Assembly: GCA_002719615.1 (NCBI GenBank)
Contig: PBHZ01000010.1
Coordinates: forward strand, 1-46,382
Length of the DNA stretch: 46,382 bases
Source: Methanobacteriota archaeon
GTDB taxonomy: Archaea > Thermoplasmatota > Poseidoniia > Poseidoniales > Thalassarchaeaceae
Direction of reading: 5' to 3'
How positions within the stretch are numbered: the stretch's first letter is position 1; each line of letters begins with the position of its first letter. Below, piece by piece: positions 40,201 through 46,382 of the stretch. A model generated the notes under the pieces. It saw nothing but the letters and a program-made list of their open reading frames with translations, was not told where the DNA came from and searched no databases. The position numbers and the translations under genes are program-made.

Positions 40201-42229
40201 TTGCGTCTGATTTACGTAAGGGTGGTTTACGAGTTAATTCCTTTATACTAGAAAATTCATGTTGATTAATATCTCTTAAGGTTCTCGAGTATTCTAGAAA
40301 TCCAGTAACTTCTGCTTGACGAAATGCGTAGATGCTTTGCTTTACATCCCCAACATAGCAAATAGTTGGTTGCCATGGTGTATTTGGTACATCAGGATCT
40401 TCATCTTGAATAGTTCTCTCGCCCCATAATCTGGAAAGTAGTCTCCATTGTAAAGGAGAGTTGTCTTGAGCTTCATCAATAATGAAAGCACGATAACGTC
40501 GTCTAATTTGTTTCAATAATTCATAACGTTGAGTTAAATCTAAACGAATTGTAGATAGTTTTTCTAGATAATTACCAGCTTTTTTTTGATTTTTTTCTAA
40601 TTTTTCTAATACAGAAAATGCTTCGGTTATATGATCATCGCGCCATGTTTCCGTATTTAATGAATTCAAAGCATCTTGTATTGATTGCGGATAAAATGTC
40701 CGACATATTTCAGGGCAATTGGCAAGTAGTAAATCTCCGGTCAATCTTTGAACATCGTCATAATCATGTGTTTCTTCATTTTTCTTTAAATTTTTCAAGA
40801 TTCCTAAAAAACCATCATGTACTAGTTTTAAATTTTCTAAATTATTCACTTCTGCCTCTAGTGTGAAATGAAATTTATCAATTTTTGAATCATTTGATAA
40901 TCTGCTAGGAAGAGGGAATGGAAGAGGTTGTAAAGGATGTTTCCAAACAGTAGAAGTCAGTGGGGGATTGGAATTATCAAGCATAAGTGTAACTTGAGTA
41001 AAGTGTAGAATGAGTTTACCAATCTTTCCATACCATAGATTTTTAATCTGTGAAGAAATTTCTTTTAGACCGATTTTAACCATTTCTCTTGTTGTTTTGT
41101 TTTCAATTTCAGTATAATTTCTAATTCCACTTTCCCATGTATCTGAAGGTAACTTAGAATTTGGAAAAATAGATGGTTTATTATTCATTATTGATGCTTT
41201 AGAAGTAATACAAAGTAACAAATGGCCGAGTCGGATTAATTGTTTCCACTTATCAATAGGAGGTTGTGACTCGCAGAGAGAATCAAGACATGCTATTCTT
41301 GTATCAGAAAATACTCCTTCTGGTGCTAGAACAGTAATGTTTTCTTTAACAAAATTACAATATTTTGTTACTAAGGTAAATAGTTCTCTTGAGAAATTTG
41401 TTAGTTCTTCTTGATCTATAGACAGAATAATTCTTTCCTTAAGTGATTCTGGATTGATTTTTCCATCTTTATTAGTCATAAGTCTCGTACTTTCCTCGAT
41501 AAATATCGATTTGTAGACTAAATTTCTCAGGACGTTTGTTGCACTTTTTCTACTTGAATAATGCTTAGAAATATTATCTCTGGCATCTAGGACTTGTGAA
41601 GCTATCTCTGAAGGTATTCCTGCATCGACTGCATCTCCGATTAAGTTGATTGAGTTTGGAAGTCTCCAAAGAATATTGATTGCAGATTCTACCAAAAGTA
41701 TCCGGCTAGTGTCAGAAATTACATCTTTACTATTAAAATCTCCTAAATACCCTCTATAGGGAGATATTAATTGATTAAAAAATGAGTCTATAGTTCCAAT
41801 CGGAGCATCTTCCAAGAGTGTTAGAAGTTGTTCATTGAATCCTTGATGGCGGATTCTTGGATCTGTTCTACTTATTCCGTCATCACTTATTGGCCCTGGT
41901 TTTAATTTTGAAATACGCTTCCTTAATCTATCACGCATTTCATCTGATGCTCTATTGGTAAATGTAAGTAAAACAACCTCACTAGGAAGAAGGCCTCGCC
42001 ATTTGCGAAGATCAATCGTTTCTGATGCAGGAGACATCAATAAACCACCTTCTAATTTTGATGGTCTTTCCGGCATGGGTAAAATTCTAGTCGCACGCTG
42101 ATCTTCTGTGAGATAATGTTCTATTACTCTATCAACAATTGTACTTGTTTTACCAGTTCCTGCTCCAGCATCAACCACAATATGGGAATCAAGGTTTAAC
42201 GCTAAACGCTGGGCTGTATTTAGGCGCAT
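37298..42229 (-). CDS. addA: AddA-like UvrD/Rep helicase with Fe-S PD-(D/E)XK nuclease
   Basis: A 1643-residue protein. SF1 helicase motifs: Walker A DAGAGTGKTST (20-30), Ia VVLLTFTNRASDEM, II FIIDEAQDNSPLQW, III ICYVGDVKQSIYAFRQAEVT, IV SLQINYRTDGALLNV, VI RRLLYVGATRAQNKLII. The C-terminal nuclease has GTIVHRIIE, GLIDLVLC, IRPIDLKTEEAS and the Q-x3-Y (MQQALYYIAL) of RecB/AddA-type nucleases. An extra Cys is present in EKCPRRHWY, and Cys1626, Cys1629 and Cys1639 stand at the end, forming a putative 4-Cys Fe-S site. It should unwind and cut DNA at double-strand breaks together with the upstream AddB-like partner, whose stop it overlaps by one base. Confidence 0.85.
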   Translation of the reverse strand: MRLNTAQRLALNLDSHIVVDAGAGTGKTSTIVDRVIEHYLTEDQRATRILPMPERPSKLEGGLLMSPASETIDLRKWRGLLPSEVVLLTFTNRASDEMRDRLRKRISKLKPGPISDDGISRTDPRIRHQGFNEQLLTLLEDAPIGTIDSFFNQLISPYRGYLGDFNSKDVISDTSRILLVESAINILWRLPNSINLIGDAVDAGIPSEIASQVLDARDNISKHYSSRKSATNVLRNLVYKSIFIEESTRLMTNKDGKINPESLKERIILSIDQEELTNFSRELFTLVTKYCNFVKENITVLAPEGVFSDTRIACLDSLCESQPPIDKWKQLIRLGHLLLCITSKASIMNNKPSIFPNSKLPSDTWESGIRNYTEIENKTTREMVKIGLKEISSQIKNLWYGKIGKLILHFTQVTLMLDNSNPPLTSTVWKHPLQPLPFPLPSRLSNDSKIDKFHFTLEAEVNNLENLKLVHDGFLGILKNLKKNEETHDYDDVQRLTGDLLLANCPEICRTFYPQSIQDALNSLNTETWRDDHITEAFSVLEKLEKNQKKAGNYLEKLSTIRLDLTQRYELLKQIRRRYRAFIIDEAQDNSPLQWRLLSRLWGERTIQDEDPDVPNTPWQPTICYVGDVKQSIYAFRQAEVTGFLEYSRTLRDINQHEFSSIKELTRKPPLRKSDASRDPRNSYNLNIIKGAEVNEEGGRNLIPWIPFDLSDPHLPIPTSQEVECRKQGLISLQINYRTDGALLNVMNEWWQDIFNDKHRHFPNGNFYASPQRLFPSKDKIDAQGSLEWICPLGIEGDENPPTDLRIPLDPFGPGKSDSIERQSLMIALRIKNLIEGKPIKVISSGGNWIELPAENPVEPSEIMILLPSRSKIRDIIIRHLHNLGIPAQADREGGLLDRPAAHTIEGLLQFIARPFSRHHASWVARSSLIGFDDAKLQEYLFYSKKEDNLLIRLRDFTINERQKELVQRWIDLSSEGRIVDLLEETVDRSDILMAFPDIVSRQDLEQIIDIIRILSREVGGDSIILADKIRDLRESGGNSLEAVTIPPSDAVRVMTIHGSKGLQAKVVILADLFSGRQTNMTIDDRNRLIVTPELFAGNPKPWSNEKSPLSALWKHVRKIYQARKSAESRRLLYVGATRAQNKLIIVGSTKGTRWVDGKGIKFPWTYSESLPQLGEMWIESLRQGSANRNEQDSPWLDQSDDLTAEIDIKNRGYREFDPSSLFSEGFLGNSKSLKGLTVLHHPDCFISVNQSSPVSTPLTRIENLDTFARNSVSRQKNSLISPRTDFSARLKIVPSRISIIEKCPRRHWYETIGGLSPKPIISSIDVNSTNGLPRGIDAALFGTIVHRIIEIGIGNPGPKGEYPSTPLPESWIKREIDLIDSPEIHNTVFDELLPFEADRESTTHLVNLMINRIKSGPLGRLSRGEIFDGHRVEGLRTEMPFNITKKIDLNGLIRSRWTPEGYESLSKIEFANIEMSGLIDLVLCTVINGKSTIRPIDLKTEEASKLIDQNTDGLIEALGETSTEPKCQAEIEILLEHRMQQALYYIALQNIENERSKYGFPSRKVLSPAILIGVTGRLVVYPDDMLQNALDDLEENLSLAARMSLGSNVSLSNFPPLESSKSDICHKCPFNQGELPICGPLN

Positions 42230-45200
42230 TAAAAATCATCCTCCATCTTAACATCACATATTTGTTTCACTGAACAGTAACTACAAACTTTTTTTGAAGG
42301 AGTTGGATGTACTTTTCCTAATTTAGCATTATTAGCAACTCCCAAAGAGACCGACAATCGGTGAGTAAGCCAAGCTCTGAATTGATCACTACTAGGATTA
42401 TTATTTTCATTTGGAAATCTGTATAAATCTTCTGTTGTTCTTGAAATGATACCAATGTCTAATTTATTGATATGAGGAAAAAAATTAGATGTTTCTAGAT
42501 TATGTGATGTATTATGACTAAACAGAGATATCCCAACACCTACTACAAGATCTCCGGGATGTGCAATTTCCCATGCTCTAGCATAAATGGCTAATTGTAA
42601 TTCCTCTAAAAGACCAATATTATGTCTCTCTTTAGAAGACTTGGATTCAGAGGTTTTCAAATCTCTTATAATTATCAATCTTTTTGGTTTCCAATCACTA
42701 TCAGTTAATTTTAGAGGAGCTATACTATTATCTCCATCTTTATTATACCATATTTTTCTATCTTTATCAAGGGGCACTTGGTCAACTCTATCTATCTTGC
42801 CCTTTACTTTTATTGGTGGTAGTTTTTGCATATTAGGGCTAGTAATCTCTGATGGAATGTCTATCTCTATTCCATTATCATCATAATTATCAGTATCCCA
42901 TTCAATGCTTATTGGCATACCATCTGATATACTAAATTCAGCCTCTATTATTGTTCCAATTCTTCCTTTGGGTTCTACTGGAGTAGGATTTGCAAGCCAA
43001 TCATTATACTGTTCTCTGTTCATTCCGGTAAGGACCTGAAGTCTATGGATAGAAACTGCATCTGTACGATCTAACCAAGGTGCTCTCGAATCTAATGATT
43101 CTAATGCTACTTTCATGACTTCATTTTTTGACAAATATGAGTTTCCGATATTGATATTTTCTCTTTTTCCATTAATACTATCAAACTCTTCACCTATTTT
43201 CATATTCAATATACGACATAAAATGTCATGATGTATGAAATGAAGAAGGTTACCATGGGTTCTTGAGTCTAGATCTTCAGATTGAAGTTCTTCTTGATTG
43301 GCCTTGAGGATCCTATTTAACCATCCACTTCTTGGGCATTTTAGCCAATCATGTAATTTACTGGCTGACCAAATTGTTACATTTTGTCCTAATCCAGTTC
43401 CATGTCCGTGCCGCGAATCGCTGACATTAATTCCTGTAGATATTGGAGTGAAGGGCCTAGGATCTATAGTAGGAGTTCTTTTTCCATCTTTAGTGATACC
43501 TCCTATCACTGGCCATGAAAAAAATTCTCTAGGTATTATTTCTCCAGGAGGGGTTTTCCTGGATAAATCAGAATAATTGAAATAAAAAATATGATCTCGT
43601 GATTCAAAAGATAAGTATTGATTATCATCTACTATATCCGGTTGTCTTCTTTCTCGCTCACGTTGTAATTGGACATCGAGAGGGATGGATATCGAACTAG
43701 GATTGATTGGTGAGTATTGTGCCTTAATGCCTTTTATCAATTTATTACCATCTAACTGACGGTAATCTCTTGGACTAGTGGGACTAAATTCTAATGTTAA
43801 TTTTTCTATGTTTTCGTTTGATAAGATCCATTCCCTGATTGGTGCTGTGGGAGGGGCTGTGTCATCTAAACTTGGATCAAGAATTATAGTTTCTTTTGCG
43901 GAAAATAATAGGTGTTTTAGGAAATGTCTGGCTTTTCTGATTGGTCCGTCCGGCCTCAGCAAATTGAATTTATGTCGTTCTTCTTCTCCGATAAATGGTA
44001 ACTTAGGAACTCTCATATCCCATGATGAGCTGGATAAATTTGCCAAGATGATTAAATCTGCCGAACAACCAATTGCTTGATCAGGAGTAAGTATTCTTAA
44101 CCTTGAACTACTTTTTAATTGATTATCTGGTAGTAAGACAGAATTCATCAAAGTCAGATATTCTTCAACCCAATCTGTGCCCCTCTTTGGATAATTGTGC
44201 TTCAAGTTTGATTGCATATTTCTTAATTCTTGATGAGATGTTAGAAGTGTTTGAATTACAAGAAATTTACCTGTATAATCATCCATAAAATCAGAATTTA
44301 TCAGATTATTGGATGATTTAAATTGATTTAATATCCACTTATCACCATCAATATTTGATTCATCCAATGGTAAAATAATCTCTGAATGACATCCTGTAAG
44401 TAGTTTTCTTTCTTTTAAGACAGAAATATCTTCTTCTCTGAGTAACGGTTGAAGGGATTTAGCAAGACTCAATAGCCACCACTGTGTTGATTCTTTCTTA
44501 ATCTCATCAATTTCAGAATTTGGAGGTCTAGCAAGAGATTCTAGCCATCTTCTAAGAGCCCCTGGGCCACCTAAAATATGATCATTCCTGGCTAAATTAG
44601 TCAATAATTGAAAATCTGGCATTGGTATAATTTCAGAATTAGTAGGGTGGATTAAATTTGATTCAAAAGGAGATATTGTTTCTTGTTGAGCAATAGTCCT
44701 CAAGGATTCTAAAGAAAAGCTATTTGCACTATGACCTAATGTAATTAACTGTTTGAGCCAATGACCATAGGAATCGCTGATTATTGATTTATTATTTTCC
44801 TTCATCGATAAACCAATATTTTCAATCAATCTTTTCCATCTAAAAATATTTGAATCTAGAGAGGGATCGATAATTATTACTGTTGACGTGGAATCTTTTT
44901 CAAGGAATTGTTGTGCAAGAGAAATAGCAGAATTAAAAGAATGATCCTCCCTTTGAAGAAGGTATCTTGTAACATTAGGCTGTTGTTTTATCAACTCAAT
45001 TTCATGCAAGGGAATCCATTGTGGTAACTCATTTTTAGAATTAATTGGATATTTGTCAATTAATAAAAAACCATGATGGCCAAGCCTGAAATTACCAGGA
45101 TATACCAATTGATGAATAGGACAATGATTAGATATGGACAATAATAATTCTTGATGAGATTTAAGCATCCCCGGAGGATGGTTCAGCATTATTATTCCTT

Positions 45201-45798
45201 CAACATCAATTAAAGAAAATGGTTTATCTGAATTCGATAGTCTATCAATGATTTTTTTTGTTGCCATATCCGGATGTGTTCTTCCTGTTTTTTGCTCAAG
45301 ATTTTTCAATATTTTCCTGAAAGAATTCAGACCTGGTCCATCCCATGACTCAGCAATATTTTCATTAGAAAGATATTCATGTAATGTAGATAATGCAGAT
45401 GTTTTTCCTCTACTCCATTCCATTTCTGGAATAGGATTCATTATAGGAAATGTTAGTTTTTTAGCTTCTTTCCTACATTCTTCATGTAAAATAATGTTAA
45501 ACTCTTCTTTTACAGATAATAATCTTGGAAACCTGAAATCTGCTAATAATGAAATTAATAATGAATTTATGGTATGATGAAGTTTCCTATCGAATACAAA
45601 ACCTTCGAGGCTTAATTCAGATAAAGACTGCATTCGTGATTCTTCGGAAGGATATATTATCATTATCTTATTTTTCCTTTTTTCAGGTATAGAATTTGGA
45701 CTAATTGCTTGCCATCTGATGTGCTCTTTTAACCACACAGGAAGGTGTCCCTCAGAGACTAGTTCATTGGTAATAAAACAATCCTCCCTAAACGACAT
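42229..45798 (-). CDS. addB: AddB-like subunit with Fe-S PD-(D/E)XK nuclease
   Basis: About 1189 residues from ATG 45798, with GGTGAT just before it; longer TTG 45819 is possible. The middle is helicase-like without functional motifs and I find no Walker A loop, unlike many bacterial AddB. The C-terminal nuclease is complete: WLKCPRSGWLNRIL (first Cys), RTHGNLLHFIHHDI, PPIKVKGKIDRVD, LIIIRDLKTSES, ELQLAIYARAWE, then Cys1172-x2-Cys1175-x5-Cys1181 (CSYCSVKQIC), the iron-staple pattern of AddB and Cas4. Adjacent to addA on one mRNA. Family assignment relies on the paired layout and nuclease signature, since the helicase part is very divergent. Confidence 0.82.
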   Translation of the reverse strand: MSFREDCFITNELVSEGHLPVWLKEHIRWQAISPNSIPEKRKNKIMIIYPSEESRMQSLSELSLEGFVFDRKLHHTINSLLISLLADFRFPRLLSVKEEFNIILHEECRKEAKKLTFPIMNPIPEMEWSRGKTSALSTLHEYLSNENIAESWDGPGLNSFRKILKNLEQKTGRTHPDMATKKIIDRLSNSDKPFSLIDVEGIIMLNHPPGMLKSHQELLLSISNHCPIHQLVYPGNFRLGHHGFLLIDKYPINSKNELPQWIPLHEIELIKQQPNVTRYLLQREDHSFNSAISLAQQFLEKDSTSTVIIIDPSLDSNIFRWKRLIENIGLSMKENNKSIISDSYGHWLKQLITLGHSANSFSLESLRTIAQQETISPFESNLIHPTNSEIIPMPDFQLLTNLARNDHILGGPGALRRWLESLARPPNSEIDEIKKESTQWWLLSLAKSLQPLLREEDISVLKERKLLTGCHSEIILPLDESNIDGDKWILNQFKSSNNLINSDFMDDYTGKFLVIQTLLTSHQELRNMQSNLKHNYPKRGTDWVEEYLTLMNSVLLPDNQLKSSSRLRILTPDQAIGCSADLIILANLSSSSWDMRVPKLPFIGEEERHKFNLLRPDGPIRKARHFLKHLLFSAKETIILDPSLDDTAPPTAPIREWILSNENIEKLTLEFSPTSPRDYRQLDGNKLIKGIKAQYSPINPSSISIPLDVQLQRERERRQPDIVDDNQYLSFESRDHIFYFNYSDLSRKTPPGEIIPREFFSWPVIGGITKDGKRTPTIDPRPFTPISTGINVSDSRHGHGTGLGQNVTIWSASKLHDWLKCPRSGWLNRILKANQEELQSEDLDSRTHGNLLHFIHHDILCRILNMKIGEEFDSINGKRENINIGNSYLSKNEVMKVALESLDSRAPWLDRTDAVSIHRLQVLTGMNREQYNDWLANPTPVEPKGRIGTIIEAEFSISDGMPISIEWDTDNYDDNGIEIDIPSEITSPNMQKLPPIKVKGKIDRVDQVPLDKDRKIWYNKDGDNSIAPLKLTDSDWKPKRLIIIRDLKTSESKSSKERHNIGLLEELQLAIYARAWEIAHPGDLVVGVGISLFSHNTSHNLETSNFFPHINKLDIGIISRTTEDLYRFPNENNNPSSDQFRAWLTHRLSVSLGVANNAKLGKVHPTPSKKVCSYCSVKQICDVKMEDDF

Positions 45799-45872
45799 CA
45801 CATCACCGAGCACACTCAATAAAGCAGGGGGTTATTGAACCCAACTAATGTTTTCTATTATAAGTGGTGTAA

Positions 45873-46382
45873 TTAGTACTTTTTCGAGTAAATCAGTGAA
45901 GAAATCAAAAGACAGAGTATGGTTAAAATCATTGAAGGCCCCGGAAAGAAATTGTCATCATTATTTTCTTCAACCCAATCTACAATTAATATTACATTCA
46001 TATCATCATCATCCCATGCCGAGGGATAAGAGTAATTCATTGAACCATCTAATTCATCTAGTAAAATCACATGATGTAGGACATGGTGATAGTACTCTAA
46101 ATCATTAGATCCCTCTGGAAAATATGCTACATCTTCAACAAACAATAACCATGCTGATGTTGAAACAGATTTTCGACAATTATCAGAACAAATAGGCATC
46201 AAAGTAGATGTAGACCAAGTAAATGTAGAAGTTTCGATATCTTCAGTTAAGAAATCATTTTCAGTTACTGATAGGCTAATGTTACCATAAAGAGGCGCAG
46301 TAGAGCCTACAGAGATGGAGGTTATGAAATCATTCTCCAAAGTATCAGATTTTGGACGATGTCCGGGATGCATTCGTTCACC
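45873..46382 (-). CDS. Anchored extracellular protein, probably partial (right edge)
   Basis: Frame open to the edge. An ATG at 46373 with GGTGA before it could be a start (166 residues), but that protein would lack any signal peptide, although its body looks external (acidic, Ser/Thr-rich, two Cys in PICSDNCRK) and a helix near the C-terminus (SMILTILCLLISSLIY, then SKKY) looks like a membrane anchor. So the true start is probably beyond the window. Four His and eleven acidic residues around YYHHVLHHVILLDELDG are a local feature. No family is recognised. It has 74 bases between its stop and the AddB-like start on the same strand. Confidence 0.65.
   Translation of the reverse strand, partial: GERMHPGHRPKSDTLENDFITSISVGSTAPLYGNISLSVTENDFLTEDIETSTFTWSTSTLMPICSDNCRKSVSTSAWLLFVEDVAYFPEGSNDLEYYHHVLHHVILLDELDGSMNYSYPSAWDDDDMNVILIVDWVEENNDDNFFPGPSMILTILCLLISSLIYSKKY

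Noticed and set aside
1..46382. Search by eye for tRNA, rRNA, CRISPR arrays, IS elements and prophage genes
   Set aside because: All spacers are shorter than about 150 bases and none shows a cloverleaf, repeated spacer units, terminal inverted repeats, transposase or phage motifs.

Overview
The window is AT-rich, gene-dense archaeal chromosome. The order ftsZ, secE (Sec61-gamma), spt5, rpl11, rpl1, rpl10, rpl12 is a euryarchaeal arrangement. Other archaeal markers are RaSEA (archaeosine radical SAM), a CDP-alcohol phosphatidyltransferase of the archaetidyl type, an archaeal YchF-type GTPase, a TrmB regulator and acidic-tailed L10/L12. A class II-like photolyase, CrtI, Ni-superoxide dismutase and many bacterial-looking metabolic genes together suggest a sunlit-ocean Marine Group II or III relative (Thermoplasmatota). 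That placement is my inference from gene content and base composition. I see no rRNA, tRNA, CRISPR array, insertion sequence or phage gene, and no gene-free stretch longer than about 150 bp.

Layout. 1-425 (minus): start of a secreted fasciclin-domain protein. 537-3142 (plus): tight operon of a CrtI-type desaturase, a thioredoxin-fold lipoprotein and an ABA4-like membrane protein, followed by an RsuA/RluB pseudouridine synthase and a 58-residue Trp-rich membrane protein. 4211-8723 (minus): SDR and UbiB-type kinase, TrmB regulator and peroxiredoxin, then GTP cyclohydrolase II. 8845-14989 (plus): photolyase, SRPBCC-epimerase fusion, bacterioferritin-comigratory-type peroxiredoxin and RND exporter. 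The ribA/photolyase divergent promoter carries a 12-bp direct repeat. 15059-18431: small conserved protein plus degenerate family B DNA polymerase, facing a RadA-like protein without a Walker A lysine. Both transcription units start behind the same 22-bp element. 18509-21090: SDR, then NiSOD with its maturation protease, then a Ca2+/H+ antiporter. 21183-27241: nucleotide kinase, phosphatidyltransferase, ftsZ and the secretion/ribosomal-stalk operon. 27276-35124: unknown proteins, Nudix hydrolase, YchF-like GTPase, a heme-copper-oxidase-fold protein lacking the usual ligands, RaSEA and a hexapeptide transferase. 35129-45798 (minus): coiled-coil protein, M20 peptidase, and a two-gene AddA/AddB-like helicase-nuclease. 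The right edge holds an anchored surface protein.

The most interesting points are: (1) the polymerase/RadA-like convergent pair with a shared promoter element, which recalls the bacterial ImuA/DnaE2-type mutagenesis cassettes in composition; (2) Spt5 carrying an N-terminal, apparently inactive Nudix domain; (3) ribosomal protein L11 reduced to its C-terminal RNA-binding domain; (4) a GNRA-capped hairpin just before the rpl1 ribosome binding site; (5) an oxidase-fold protein without metal ligands; (6) an AddAB pair in which both subunits appear to carry an Fe-S nuclease. All calls come from reading the sequence; no database search was run.
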